Positions 16,707-25,775 of a stretch of DNA of 64,000 bases are shown one piece after another. The stretch lies in assembly GCA_964467165.1 (NCBI GenBank), contig CAYXOL010000014.1, forward strand, positions 1 through 64,000, read 5' to 3'. The notes beneath the pieces were generated by a model. That model was not told where the DNA came from and made no database searches. It saw only the letters and a list, made by a program, of their open reading frames with translations. Source of the stretch: Clostridium_AD sp964467165 (GTDB lineage Bacteria; Bacillota; Clostridia; Clostridiales; Clostridiaceae). A program made the position numbers and the translations under genes. The first letter of the stretch is position 1. Every line of letters starts with the position of its first letter.

Positions 16707-17312
16707 TTAATCTAAATGTGAAATATCAGCCTCTACAATAATTTCAATTTTCTTATCTACCACTTCCAGCACCGTTAAACAGGTATCATACATAAAGGGT
16801 TTACTCCAAAATTCCTCAATAGAATAATTCTTGATTATTGAATAGATGGCCTTTATTACTGCAGTATGGGTTACTATTAAGATGTTTTCACCTTTAGTAT
16901 TATCTATAATATCATAAAGCACATTTTTTACCCTATGAATTAATTCGTGGAAGCTTTCCCCTTCTATAGGTTCATACAAATGCGGTTTTTTCCAAAAATT
17001 AAACTGCTCCGTGGGATATAATTCTTTTACTTTTTTATTGTCCATGCCTTCCCATATGCCAAAGCTCATTTCCTTTAAATCTTCAATTTGAATTATTTCT
17101 GTGTTCTTATTTCCTCTAATGTACTTTGCAGTATCAAAGGCTCGCCCCAGAGGACTGCTATAAATATAATCAAAATCTATACCTTGCAAACTCTCACCTA
17201 GTTTTTTAGCGTTATCAACGCCTGTTTGGGTTAAGTCTGAATTTTGCCACCCCTGCATCCTACCTTCACTATTCCACTCCGTTGCTCCATGTCTTGTTAT
17301 ATATATCTTCAA
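16707..17312 (-). CDS. Histidine phosphatase family protein (phosphoglycerate-mutase-like)
   Basis: A 201-residue enzyme with the RHG motif TRHGATEWN (residues 6-14; His8 is the phospho-acceptor), a second conserved Arg in YSSPLGRAFDTA, the acid region EMSFGIWEG and the second His in THTAVIKA. It fits the GpmB/CobC branch of small-molecule phosphatases. Substrate unknown. It sits in a run of nucleotide-related genes (Nudix, kinase), so a sugar- or nucleotide-phosphate substrate is plausible. Confidence 0.85.
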   Translation of the reverse strand: MKIYITRHGATEWNSEGRMQGWQNSDLTQTGVDNAKKLGESLQGIDFDYIYSSPLGRAFDTAKYIRGNKNTEIIQIEDLKEMSFGIWEGMDNKKVKELYPTEQFNFWKKPHLYEPIEGESFHELIHRVKNVLYDIIDNTKGENILIVTHTAVIKAIYSIIKNYSIEEFWSKPFMYDTCLTVLEVVDKKIEIIVEADISHLD

Positions 17313-17355
17313 TTTTCTTTCATCCCCTGACTATAATATTAATATAAGATAATTA

Positions 17356-17880
17356 CTATATATTGTCGCTATTCAAAAGGCATTCTGCACTTTTTAAAAA
17401 CGATAAGTCTCTACTTTGAATGAATTTCCCCGAATAATCATCTGGTGTATCATTTTCAAGCATAGATATAGCCTCATCTAAGGTCACCCATTTTAATTGA
17501 AATCCACTGTCTGCTTCTTCATCTGTAAATGATGGCTCATTAATATCACCCTGAACCTCCGAATAATAGCAATATGAGATTTGCAGCATCTCCTGTTTAT
17601 TTCTATATTCTATGATTGTACCTACTTCACCCAAAACGTTTATGTTAACTCCTGCTTCTTCCATGACTTCACGATGTAAAGCAGTTCTTATATCCTCTCC
17701 TGCTTCAATTCCTCCACCTGGCAATTTGTGATAATTGTTCTTTGATACAAATAGCAAGGCTATTTTCTGTGAATCATTTAGCACAATTGATCTTGATGCC
17801 TTCCTAATTCTGTATGTAATATCTATGTTTTCATAATTGCAACCAATATCTTTTTCATATATTTCTTTTATTAAATCCAT
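17356..17880 (-). CDS. Nudix hydrolase
   Basis: A 174-residue protein with an intact Nudix box GGIEAGEDIRTALHREVMEEAG (given in full length 22, key residues G-x5-E-x7-R-E-x2-E-E-x-G near 56-77). Such enzymes hydrolyse nucleoside diphosphates linked to another group. The preceding strand LLFVSKNNYHKLPGG is typical. GGGGGCAAAAC precedes the ATG. Substrate unknown; one of three Nudix genes in 2.5 kb. Confidence 0.86.
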   Translation of the reverse strand: MDLIKEIYEKDIGCNYENIDITYRIRKASRSIVLNDSQKIALLFVSKNNYHKLPGGGIEAGEDIRTALHREVMEEAGVNINVLGEVGTIIEYRNKQEMLQISYCYYSEVQGDINEPSFTDEEADSGFQLKWVTLDEAISMLENDTPDDYSGKFIQSRDLSFLKSAECLLNSDNI

Positions 17881-17958
17881 TTTGTTTTGCCCCCATATTC
17901 ATATTATTTGTTGCTCTATATGAACCATTTTAACATATTTTCAGTTCAATAATCTGTT

Positions 17959-18486
17959 TTATCTTTTCTCATTAAAAAGGTCTTTAACATACCTGTTAGC
18001 TACTCTTCTATTTTTAAATACTATTATTTGCTTATCTTTATTTTTTTGGAGTGTACTTATGTTTACTTGTCCTGATTTCTTAGGAAAGTTCCAAATATAT
18101 TTCATAAACTCAAAGTCAAATTTTTCTAGGCAACCCTCTGGCATATCTGGTCTTACTTTATTTATATTGGTTATAACTCGTTTAAAATAACTTAGCAAAC
18201 ATACTGCTTTACTTAATTTAAAGCAAATTACTGTATCGGCTTTTTCAAGACGAAGATCCAAAGTACCCCCATAATTACCGTCTACTATCCATTCATTGCC
18301 TGTTATTAAAGTCTTTTGTTTTTTTACCCATTCTTCCCTTGGAGTTTCAATCCATCCATCATTCCAAAATTCTTTATCAAGATGAATAAGTGGCAGGCCC
18401 GTTATGTCAGCAAGTTTTCTTGAAAATGTACTCTTTCCGCTACCTGGTGAACCTACTACCATTATTCGTTTTCCTATATAATCCAT
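17959..18486 (-). CDS. P-loop kinase of the FlaR/topology-modulation type
   Basis: A 175-residue adenylate-kinase-like protein with Walker A GSPGSGKST (12-20), then LPLIHLDKEFW and a WIVDGNYGGTLDLRL region, which marks the 'DNA topology modulation protein' group. The historic name rests on weak evidence; these are probably small-molecule kinases. AGGGGGAAT precedes the ATG. It lies in the same orientation as its Nudix neighbours with short gaps. Confidence 0.8.
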   Translation of the reverse strand: MDYIGKRIMVVGSPGSGKSTFSRKLADITGLPLIHLDKEFWNDGWIETPREEWVKKQKTLITGNEWIVDGNYGGTLDLRLEKADTVICFKLSKAVCLLSYFKRVITNINKVRPDMPEGCLEKFDFEFMKYIWNFPKKSGQVNISTLQKNKDKQIIVFKNRRVANRYVKDLFNEKR

Positions 18487-18538
18487 TTATTCCCCCTCCT
18501 TTAGCGTAAAAAATATATATTTGTATTCACCGTTTTTT

Positions 18539-19030
18539 TTACCTGGCACCTATAAATTTTTTTAATGTGGTTAAATGCATTGGATAAAATCCATTTTCAT
18601 TATTATCTAACAAATATTTTAATTCATCTATGGAAACCCATCTAATATTTTTACTTTCATTTGTTTTATCTAGTACTTGTCCCGTGGCTTTACATATAAA
18701 AATCTGAACCATAATAGGATAATTGCCCTCTACATTTTGAGAACAAACAAAAGGAACATAATTTATAACTTTGTAACCATTTGCTTTAACAGTCACCGCT
18801 TCACCTTCTCCTAGGATCTCAATAATTTCAAGACCTGTTTCTTCGAAAATCTCCCTTCTTAAACAATCATATATATTTTCAAATTCTCTAATTTTACCTG
18901 CTGGAATTTCTATTAATCCATTGTCTGACCCACCACTTTCCTTGCATCTCTCCTGAAGCAGTATGTAGTCAATTGTATTTTCTGTTTTAATTATAATCCC
19001 GCCGGCTGCTGGTTTTGCAAACACTTCCAT
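18539..19030 (-). CDS. Nudix hydrolase
   Basis: A 163-residue Nudix protein; the box is AGKIREFENIYDCLRREIFEETG-like (G-x5-E-x7-R-E-x2-E-E-x-G around 44-66), ending in a REIFEETG helix. Substrate unknown. The last codons (F-I-G-A-R) read through a stub of the dispersed repeat: GGTGCC near 18541-18552. So the original 3' end may have been altered by the repeat. Confidence 0.84.
   Translation of the reverse strand: MEVFAKPAAGGIIIKTENTIDYILLQERCKESGGSDNGLIEIPAGKIREFENIYDCLRREIFEETGLEIIEILGEGEAVTVKANGYKVINYVPFVCSQNVEGNYPIMVQIFICKATGQVLDKTNESKNIRWVSIDELKYLLDNNENGFYPMHLTTLKKFIGAR
18541..18552 (+). repeat. Stub of the dispersed repeat (GGCACCTA end only)
   Basis: ACCTGGCACCTA at the very 3' end of the minus-strand Nudix gene matches only the right end of the element. 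Its position and orientation agree with the other gene-end copies. By itself it is too short to be certain. Confidence 0.4.
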
Positions 19031-19071
19031 TTAAAAATCTCCTCTATAAAATTTTATAGTAACCTTCTATT

Positions 19072-19536
19072 TTAATTCAATGGCATTGGACTTTCAAAGT
19101 ATGTTGTATTTAATTCTTTTAATGCCCATTCAACTAAAATAGGTTGAATTTGTGGATATGTTAAATTCTCTGGCATATTATCGAACAATCTAATTTCTCC
19201 AATTTCTAAATCAGGCAGCTTCCCTAACTCTTGAATTTCTGCATAATATAATCTTCCATAACTTTTATTCGCATCTTCTTTTCCTTCAAAATACTTGCAT
19301 AAGTAATCGCCTATGGCTTTTATATTAAATTTTACTGCTCCAGTTTCCTCTTGTAATTCCCTTGCTGCAGTATCATTAATATCTTCATTTAATTCTCTGT
19401 GTCCTCCTGGAGTTTCCCAAGTTTCTCTTTCTTTATGCCTACAGTACACAAATTTGCCCTTATACTTTGAAACTATGACGGCAAATTTTAAATCTTCGTC
19501 CGCAACTGATCCTAAATCATATATTTTAGTTTCCAT
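19072..19536 (-). CDS. Nudix hydrolase (NTP pyrophosphohydrolase-like)
   Basis: A ~154-residue Nudix protein with ETPGGHRELNED followed by AARELQEETG (Nudix box near 44-66 of the chosen frame). The sequence up to YLCKYFEGKE resembles 8-oxo-dGTP or RNA-pyrophosphohydrolase-type domains, but substrate is unknown. Start: Met at 19534-19536 behind GGAGGAG; a longer ORF upstream has no ribosome site. Confidence 0.84.
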   Translation of the reverse strand: METKIYDLGSVADEDLKFAVIVSKYKGKFVYCRHKERETWETPGGHRELNEDINDTAARELQEETGAVKFNIKAIGDYLCKYFEGKEDANKSYGRLYYAEIQELGKLPDLEIGEIRLFDNMPENLTYPQIQPILVEWALKELNTTYFESPMPLN

Positions 19537-19602
19537 AAGACTCCTCCATAAGTAACCTATTATTTTATCAACCGGAAAACAATTTAAAGTATACACTAAT
19601 AT

Positions 19603-19707
19603 CTACATTTTCACGTAAGCTGTTACATATCCTTTAGAGTCGCATCCGGGAACCTTTTATTCAATAACTAAGTAAATCTCTTCATCAGTTAAATAGTCAA
19701 AATTCAT
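19603..19707 (-). pseudogene. GNAT-like gene fragment
   Basis: On the minus strand one frame reads MNFDYLTDEEIYLVIE, then TAA, then KVPGCDSKGYVTAYVKM and TAG. LTDEEIYL..E..VPG..KGYV.AY is the N-terminal region of a common clostridial GNAT group. There is no ribosome site, the CoA-binding part is missing, and there is an in-frame stop, so this is a remnant. Confidence 0.45.
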
Positions 19708-19736
19708 GAATTCATACAAAAGCCACAACCCTTTCC

Positions 19737-20282
19737 TTATTTAACCAAAGAAATATAATCAGATTTAATAATTCCCATATAAATATCACTGCAATAAGTG
19801 CCATTAATTAATGCGCCTTCTCTATCTATACCTTCTTTTATAAAGCCACATTTTTCATAGCACTTTATTGCCCTAGCATTATAATCTAAAACTCTTAAAT
19901 ATACTTTATGATATTGTAAATTTTCAAAAGCATAATTTAAAACCATTTTAGTAACCTTTGTACCAATCCCAGCGCCATACAAGTTTTTGTCATATATTTC
20001 GATAGATAATTTGGCTTTGTTATCTTCTTTATATGGCCTAAGACCAACGGTTCCAATACAATTTCCATTATACTCAATAACCCACTTACATGGATGCTGA
20101 ATTATTCTTTCATACCATTTCACAACTTCATCTACAGTAAATTCACCCAGTTCACTAATATTACCACCACACATTATAACGCATTCCCTATTTAACCCTA
20201 ACTTTTTACGGCTAGTAATATCTTCTTCTATTGGTTGCCTTAATATAATATTATAATTTTCTAATTTTGGAGCATTATTCAT
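19737..20282 (-). CDS. GNAT acetyltransferase (RimJ/RimL-like)
   Basis: A ~181-residue GNAT protein. IILRQPIEEDI opens the fold, the acetyl-CoA loop is YGAGIGTKVTKMVL, and YHKVYLRVLDYNARAIKCYEKCGF is the typical C-terminal region. Start: Met at 20280-20282 preceded by GGGGG; the longer ORF would overlap the next gene by 4 bases. Acceptor unknown. Downstream of another GNAT gene with ~20 bases between, so probably co-transcribed. Confidence 0.82.
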   Translation of the reverse strand: MNNAPKLENYNIILRQPIEEDITSRKKLGLNRECVIMCGGNISELGEFTVDEVVKWYERIIQHPCKWVIEYNGNCIGTVGLRPYKEDNKAKLSIEIYDKNLYGAGIGTKVTKMVLNYAFENLQYHKVYLRVLDYNARAIKCYEKCGFIKEGIDREGALINGTYCSDIYMGIIKSDYISLVK

Positions 20283-20302
20283 ACTATTACCCCCTATAAT
20301 AC

Positions 20303-20803
20303 TCAATTTAACTTTAATTCAAATGTTTTTTCCTTATCATTACTATTTACTTCTACAAAACCCATAGCTCTAAATAAATTCTGTGATCGCTTATTGTATG
20401 TATATATAGCAGGTATATAAATTTTTTTAAGTTTGATTTCTTTTGCTCTTTGAATAAGTTGACTTATTACTTTTTTTCCTATACCTTTTCCCCAATATTT
20501 TTCGTTACCTATTGCTATAGGCATATTTACCTCTGATAAAGTCGCATCTCCAATTGCCTTCCAATGATTTTCTTCATAAATCTCAATAAAATATAATTCT
20601 CCTATTTTACTTAAATACTCATACATCCTATTTATAATATCCATATCATAAACTTTGTCAGTAACACCTTCTGAATAATACAGTATGCTTGGGTTTTGAT
20701 ACCAAGGTAGTGCCTTTTCCCACTCAACTTTATTAGGAGACCTCAATCTTAAATATACATCTATTAGAATTGTATACGGCTGAATAATATTTTTAATCGA
20801 CAT
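20303..20803 (-). CDS. GNAT acetyltransferase
   Basis: A 166-residue GNAT protein with WGKGIGKKVISQLIQRA as the acetyl-CoA loop and YTYNKRSQNLFRAMGFVEV near the end. Residues 20-60 (including WYQNPSILYYSEG) resemble a group of clostridial acetyltransferases acting on small molecules. Substrate unknown. First gene of a likely two-GNAT unit. Confidence 0.8.
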   Translation of the reverse strand: MSIKNIIQPYTILIDVYLRLRSPNKVEWEKALPWYQNPSILYYSEGVTDKVYDMDIINRMYEYLSKIGELYFIEIYEENHWKAIGDATLSEVNMPIAIGNEKYWGKGIGKKVISQLIQRAKEIKLKKIYIPAIYTYNKRSQNLFRAMGFVEVNSNDKEKTFELKLN

Positions 20804-20857
20804 CTAATCTTCTCCTTATCACTAAAACTTTACTTCTAAATAATTTAACACACATAC

Positions 20858-21055
20858 TTAATTATACCATTTAATACTAAATTTCTCTATCTGTTCCTCA
20901 ACGCTATTGGGTATATTGTTTTTAATTTCATTACTAATACTATATGATTCAATAGACAAACTACCCATATCATAATTATTTGTATTTAAATTGAATATAA
21001 TACAATTTTTTTTTTGAAACTTGCCACTTGCCACGTGGGTGGCACCTTTTTTCAT
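20858..21055 (-). CDS. Short ORF starting inside a repeat copy
   Basis: A 65-codon ORF whose first 13 or so codons (M-K-K-G-A-T-H-V-A-S-G-K-F) are simply the dispersed repeat read in this frame. The rest (acidic, ending EEQIEKFSIKWYN) could be the tail of an older gene whose 5' part was lost. No family recognised and no good ribosome site. It may be a remnant rather than an active gene. Confidence 0.3.
   Translation of the reverse strand: MKKGATHVASGKFQKKNCIIFNLNTNNYDMGSLSIESYSISNEIKNNIPNSVEEQIEKFSIKWYN
21018..21047 (+). repeat. Dispersed CCACGTGG repeat, copy 8
   Basis: Full-length copy (GTGGGTGGCACCT). Unlike most, it lies 60 bases before a + gene start (HAD phosphatase) and inside the start of the short minus ORF. 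Confidence 0.9.
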
Positions 21056-21106
21056 GGTATACTATAGTTATTAATTCATTTAATGGTTAATGAGGGTGGG
21101 TATGCT

Positions 21107-21751
21107 ATGAGTATTTTAAATTCAGGATACAAACATATAATTTGGGACTGGAATGGTACACTGCTAGACGATGTAGAAGTTGTGATAAATGTTATGAATT
21201 CGCTATTACAAAAAAGAAAAATGCCTGTAATTGACAAAAAAAGATATTTGCAAATCTTTGATTTTCCTGTAATTAATTACTACACAAAGTTAGGTTTTGA
21301 TTTCTCATTGGAGCCATTCGAAAAAATTGCAAATGAATATGTTGAACTATATAGAGATGCTTATGGAAGTTGCAATCTACAACAAGATGCTCAAAAAATA
21401 TTAAAATTAATAAATGATTCTGATATAACTCAATCCATACTTTCAGCATCACAACAAATTTATTTGGATGAATCTATTAATTTTTACAAAATCAATGATT
21501 TTTTTGTTAAACTTGTTGGCTTAAATGATCATTATGCTGTGAGCAAGGTTGAAAACGGGAAAAGGTTACTTAAAGATCTTTCTCTTAACCCAAAAGAAGT
21601 GCTTTTAATTGGTGATACAGTTCATGATTATGAGGTTTCAAAAGCTATAGGTTGTGATTGTTTTTTAGTAGCATGTGGCCACCAGCATTCAGATAAATTT
21701 AAAAATTATGATGTACCAGTATATAATTGTTTAAGTGATCTTATACTTTAA
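21107..21751 (+). CDS. HAD-superfamily phosphatase (Gph-like)
   Basis: A ~214-residue HAD hydrolase. Motif I is WDWNGTLLDD (the usual DxDxT is replaced by DWNGT), motif II is the SILSAS region, and motif III/IV is K(E)V-x-LIGDTVHDYEVS with a nearby DC. It matches the phosphoglycolate-phosphatase-like branch found in clostridia. Start: ATG at 21107, preceded by GAGGGTGGG; an earlier in-frame ATG has no site. Substrate unknown. A terminator follows. Confidence 0.82.
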   Translation: MSILNSGYKHIIWDWNGTLLDDVEVVINVMNSLLQKRKMPVIDKKRYLQIFDFPVINYYTKLGFDFSLEPFEKIANEYVELYRDAYGSCNLQQDAQKILKLINDSDITQSILSASQQIYLDESINFYKINDFFVKLVGLNDHYAVSKVENGKRLLKDLSLNPKEVLLIGDTVHDYEVSKAIGCDCFLVACGHQHSDKFKNYDVPVYNCLSDLIL

Positions 21752-21791
21752 TAATTACAACGGCCACCACAAATAGTAATACATTTCTAAT

Positions 21792-21842
21792 AAAAAGATG
21801 AAGGAGTATGGGGGATTATCCCTATATTTCCTTCATCTTTTT
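21792..21842 (+). terminator. Intrinsic terminator of the HAD gene
   Basis: Stem AAAAAGATGAAGGA / TCCTTCATCTTTTT around a G/T-rich loop, ending in a T run, 40 bases after the HAD stop. Confidence 0.85.
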
Positions 21843-21908
21843 CAGCAGACTAACTAATAGGTTATACTCCGTAAAATATTTACTAGCTACTAGGTCTATC
21901 TCCTTCTT

Positions 21909-21936
21909 AACTTGCCACTTGCCACGTGGGTGGCAC
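21909..21936 (+). repeat. Dispersed CCACGTGG repeat, copy 9
   Basis: Full-length copy in the spacer between the HAD terminator and the AlbA_2 gene (130 bases before its start). It is not at a gene end, and relative to both flanking + genes it is in the orientation opposite to the gene-end copies. Confidence 0.9.
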
Positions 21937-22065
21937 TTTTCTTACTGTGGTTAAAGAGATTAATTTATGAAATTTATTAAAAAATAATTAAAGTAAAATA
22001 ATTAGCTGTATGATATAGTATGTATATGTGTGTAAAAATTTTACTGTAAAGAGGGGGTACAACTT

Positions 22066-22665
22066 TTGTCAAATAAAGATGATAATTTAAAAGAAGAAAT
22101 AGTTAATCTTATTAGTCAAGGAGATAATGATAGAATAGAATTTAGGCATCATAGTGGTGGACCGAATTTACTGGGTAAGATTATCTCCTCTTTTTCAAAT
22201 GCATCTGGTGGTAAATTAATTTTAGGCGTAAATAATAAGGGTAGCATCGTTGGTTGTAAAAAAGATGATGTACTGGATACCTTTAATAAATCTAAAGAGA
22301 AATTAATACCATGTCCTACTGTTTCAATAGAATTTATTGAAATAGATAGAAAAGTACTGGCCATTATTTCTATAGAAAAAACCGAAAAAATAATTTCGTC
22401 TAGTTTAGGCGTATTTAAAAGAGTTAATAATTCCGAAGAAATTATAGTGACAGAAGAAATAAAAAGCAAACAGTTAAATGCAGTTATCAATGGTGAAGAT
22501 AAAGATACCGTTGGAGAAATGGCTCAACAAATTTCACAGCTTACAATTACATTAGAAGATACCATACAACGATACAGAAAACAAAACAAACTAAGCAAAA
22601 AAATCTTGGAATGGATAGCCTGTGGAATTATTGGAATTATTTTATCACTGCTTGTTCACTTATAA
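22066..22665 (+). CDS. AlbA_2 (Schlafen-type) domain protein with C-terminal membrane anchor
   Basis: A 199-residue protein. Residues ~20-125 match the AlbA_2 domain: RIEFRHHSG near the start, SSFSNASGGKLILGVNNKG in the middle and VFKRVNNS at the end. These domains occur in putative nucleic-acid-binding or regulatory proteins. A coiled stretch (~145-175) leads to one membrane segment (~182-198). TTG start behind GAGGGGG. Full-length relatives usually have a helix-turn-helix tail; here it is replaced by the anchor. Confidence 0.72.
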   Translation: MSNKDDNLKEEIVNLISQGDNDRIEFRHHSGGPNLLGKIISSFSNASGGKLILGVNNKGSIVGCKKDDVLDTFNKSKEKLIPCPTVSIEFIEIDRKVLAIISIEKTEKIISSSLGVFKRVNNSEEIIVTEEIKSKQLNAVINGEDKDTVGEMAQQISQLTITLEDTIQRYRKQNKLSKKILEWIACGIIGIILSLLVHL

Positions 22666-22726
22666 AAACATATTTTCCCTCAATCATACTCTTTCCCCTA
22701 AATATATTTATTGCACAGTTAAATAC

Positions 22727-22782
22727 AGTTGTTCATCTTAGATATTCCCTTGGGACACGACCCAAGAGGATTATGAACAACT
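22727..22782. repeat. Nested inverted repeat between convergent genes
   Basis: Outer arms AGTTGTTCAT / ATGAACAACT and inner arms CCCTTGGG / CCCAAG(AGG) can form one long hairpin between the AlbA_2 and PBP2 stop codons. There is no T run, so an ordinary terminator is not clear. Confidence 0.5.
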
Positions 22783-22854
22783 ATACTATTTTAATCACCA
22801 AAAGACCGTGCTTCCTCAGGTAACGCCTTAATCTTTCTTATAACTCTGATACAT

Positions 22855-25566
22855 TTATTTAATAAGTTTTAATTTTATGTCATACTTATTTTTATATTTC
22901 GCCATCCGAGGATCATTTTTAAAATAGCTCTCGTACATGCCTGCCGCAACATCTGCAGCACTACTACCAAACCCACCGTCAAATACAACTACAGATATTG
23001 CAATTTCAGGATTAGTGGCTGGAGCATAGCCTACATACCAAGAATAATCCCCTCTACCAATCTTATCTTGTATAATAGGATTAAATTGTGCAGTACCTGT
23101 TTTACCACCTGTAGGTATAGGGAAATTAGCAAGTGATTCAGCAGTACCGCCTTGCCCTGTAACATCATTCATACCATTCATAACTAACGCTCTTGTTTCT
23201 GCACTCATTTCAACTTTATTTAAAACCTCAGGTTTTGTTTGAGATATTAACTTACCATTAAAATCCTTAACGTTATCAACCAAATTAAGCTTATATCTTG
23301 TTCCACCGTTTGCAATAGTTGCTATATAATTTGCCATCTGGAGGGGTGTGAAAGTGTCCATTCCTTGCCCAATGGATGCTAGCAATATATTGGATGGTCG
23401 CCCTAAAGAGCTATGACCTTCCTGAACTGCTTGGTATTGTACTTCATTTATAACTGATTTAAGGTTAGCAGCTGTAAACACTTTCCCTCTATACAGCGGA
23501 TCCGTTGCAATTAATTGTTTAAACAAGGTCTGGTAGTTAGTCATGGAAAAAGTTCCGTTTTTTACAGAGTCTTTTATTTTATCTTTAATTTCGGTTTTAA
23601 TGTCCGAGAGTTTTTTACCATTATAAACACTAAGATCATCCCCATCTCTATCGTATAAATCTAATGGTGGGAATTTTGTATTATCACCAGAAGAAACTCC
23701 TTTAGTTAAATTTTCCTCAATATTAAAAAGATATTGCGAAGAGGATATTGTTTTTTGGGATACTGTATTATATACTTGCCCAAAATTTTCATTTATCTCT
23801 ATTCCTGTACCAGGCTTAACCGCTTTAGGATTAGCGCCTAGTCCAAACATCCATGCATATTTAGCTATAATATCGTCCCCATATTGTTCTCTTAATTTCT
23901 GACCTACATTCATAAAAAATGGGTTACTGGATTTTTGTATTGCCTTTACTACGTCTACAACACCTTGTGCACCATCTGTGGTGAACGAGTTCCAATATTT
24001 ACCGTATACTTCGTTTTTGCCAGTCATATCATATCCACCTTTATCATCATAGGTGGAGTAAGCATTTATAACTCCAGTTTCAAGGCCTGCAATTGCAGTC
24101 AATGGTTTAGCAGTAGAACCTGGTGGGATAAGGGACATAGTTGCATAATTATATAAATATTTTGGATAATAATCGAATTTATCCTTTCTAATTGTGGTAT
24201 TGCCATCTATACTCTTGTCTATTGGGAACATATAATCAATTAGACTTTGTGATTTGCCTTGTGCTTTTGCCATGGTTTCATAGTCTGGATTAAAATATTT
24301 TTCTGATTGAGCCTGAGTTAATCCCTGTGATGTAGAAAAATCATTTGGATTATACCCGGGCAAACTAACTAGTGCTAATATTCCACCGGTGTGGATATCT
24401 ATAGCCACAGCTGCCCCTCTTGTAGCATTTGATGAATTTACTTTGCTAGAAATTTCTTGCTTTTTCAAATTTTTCATTACGGTGCTTAGGGTTCCCTCCG
24501 TGGCATATTGCAAATTTGCATCTATGGTAAGCTGAACATTATTTCCAGGTGTTGCTTCTTTATTGGACTCACCATCTTTAGAAGTAACCTTTTCATCAAT
24601 AATAACCTCTTTTTCGCCATTAACTCCTTTAAGGCTGCTCTCCATTGCAGCTTCGATTCCAGAAGTTCCAACAAAATCCACACTTGTATCATAGCCCTTT
24701 TCGGAATATTTATCTTTATCAGCAGGACTTATTTTGCTTATATATCCCAAAACTGACGAAGCAAGTTCTCCATATGGATATTGTCTCAAAGGTACATATT
24801 CTATGTTAAATCCAGGTAGTAATGCCAAAGTTTGCTCAAGTATAAGCGAAGTGTCTTTTTTTATATTAGTGGCTATGCTAATGGATTTATATTGAGAATA
24901 AAAATTCAATTTTATAGCATCTTTTACAATTAAATATCTCCTAACTAAACTTGGAGTTGGTGTTTTTATATTCAAACTCGAAATCCCTTTTGTTATTCCA
25001 TATTCATTAAGAAGGTATTCATATATTTCCTTTGGGGTTAATTTCAAAAGTTCATTATTAAGCACTGTAATTTCTGAGGTTGTTAAATCTGCTTCTTTTT
25101 TATCTTTAAACTTATTTTTTAATATATCAGATTGAAGTCCCCTATCTTTTAGAAATCTTAACAACAGGACTTTTATTGAACTAGGATCACTTGAACTAAA
25201 TTCAAATCTATATGGATCAATCTTTAAGGGGAAACTATCAGTCTGAACCTCTTTATTTTCATCCAAGATGTTAAATACTTCTTGTAGATTTGAAAATAAT
25301 TGCTCATTTGATTTAGTAGTGTCTGTGTATGTAAGGTTATATCCAGGTGTTTCATTTGCAAGGGTTATTCCATTTTTATCTGTTATAAGGCCTCTTGGTG
25401 CTTCTATTGAAATTTTATGAGTATTATTAGCAATAGTGGCCTTATCCTTGTAATATTGTCCATTATATACTTGTAAATAATATAATTTTGCAACTATTGT
25501 TGAAAATATAGCTACCATAATTATAAGTAGAGAGTTGTACCTATTAAATTTTTTTCTTTTTTTCAT
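22855..25566 (-). CDS. Penicillin-binding protein 2 (class B transpeptidase)
   Basis: A 903-residue class B PBP that cross-links peptidoglycan. It has one N-terminal membrane segment (~11-30), a dimerisation region starting EAPRGLITDKNG, and a transpeptidase domain with SxxK Ser484-Thr-Ala-Lys487, SxN at Ser546-Ser-Asn548 and KTG at Lys822. The KTG is unusually far from SxN, because residues ~595-720 form an acidic/Lys-rich insertion; this and the total length suit clostridial PBP2 (MrdA/SpoVD-like) rather than the ~650-residue type. Monocistronic as seen. Confidence 0.9.
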   Translation of the reverse strand: MKKRKKFNRYNSLLIIMVAIFSTIVAKLYYLQVYNGQYYKDKATIANNTHKISIEAPRGLITDKNGITLANETPGYNLTYTDTTKSNEQLFSNLQEVFNILDENKEVQTDSFPLKIDPYRFEFSSSDPSSIKVLLLRFLKDRGLQSDILKNKFKDKKEADLTTSEITVLNNELLKLTPKEIYEYLLNEYGITKGISSLNIKTPTPSLVRRYLIVKDAIKLNFYSQYKSISIATNIKKDTSLILEQTLALLPGFNIEYVPLRQYPYGELASSVLGYISKISPADKDKYSEKGYDTSVDFVGTSGIEAAMESSLKGVNGEKEVIIDEKVTSKDGESNKEATPGNNVQLTIDANLQYATEGTLSTVMKNLKKQEISSKVNSSNATRGAAVAIDIHTGGILALVSLPGYNPNDFSTSQGLTQAQSEKYFNPDYETMAKAQGKSQSLIDYMFPIDKSIDGNTTIRKDKFDYYPKYLYNYATMSLIPPGSTAKPLTAIAGLETGVINAYSTYDDKGGYDMTGKNEVYGKYWNSFTTDGAQGVVDVVKAIQKSSNPFFMNVGQKLREQYGDDIIAKYAWMFGLGANPKAVKPGTGIEINENFGQVYNTVSQKTISSSQYLFNIEENLTKGVSSGDNTKFPPLDLYDRDGDDLSVYNGKKLSDIKTEIKDKIKDSVKNGTFSMTNYQTLFKQLIATDPLYRGKVFTAANLKSVINEVQYQAVQEGHSSLGRPSNILLASIGQGMDTFTPLQMANYIATIANGGTRYKLNLVDNVKDFNGKLISQTKPEVLNKVEMSAETRALVMNGMNDVTGQGGTAESLANFPIPTGGKTGTAQFNPIIQDKIGRGDYSWYVGYAPATNPEIAISVVVFDGGFGSSAADVAAGMYESYFKNDPRMAKYKNKYDIKLKLIK

Positions 25567-25775
25567 TTTATCACCGCTTTATACTTTCATATTATTTTTG
25601 TCGTCTTAATTTATAACTAGTTTTAACTCACTAACCAGCCTAGTTTTTTTTAATAGTGTATAAAAATCCTTTTCGTCATGCCTGCTATTAATTCAAGTGT
25701 CGTATTTCATCCAAGTAAATACTTTTGTTTCTTAAATATATAAATTGTTAATTATTGTTTTCCAAGTACACTCTA
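25567..25775. other. Spacer, PBP2 promoter region
   Basis: About 210 bases before PBP2, AT-rich, without a recognised element. Confidence 0.35.

Noticed and set aside
16113..21055. Integron cassette array
   Set aside because: Small same-strand genes suggested it, but no attC-like sites or integrase; the repeats present are of the dispersed CCACGTGG type and not at each gene.
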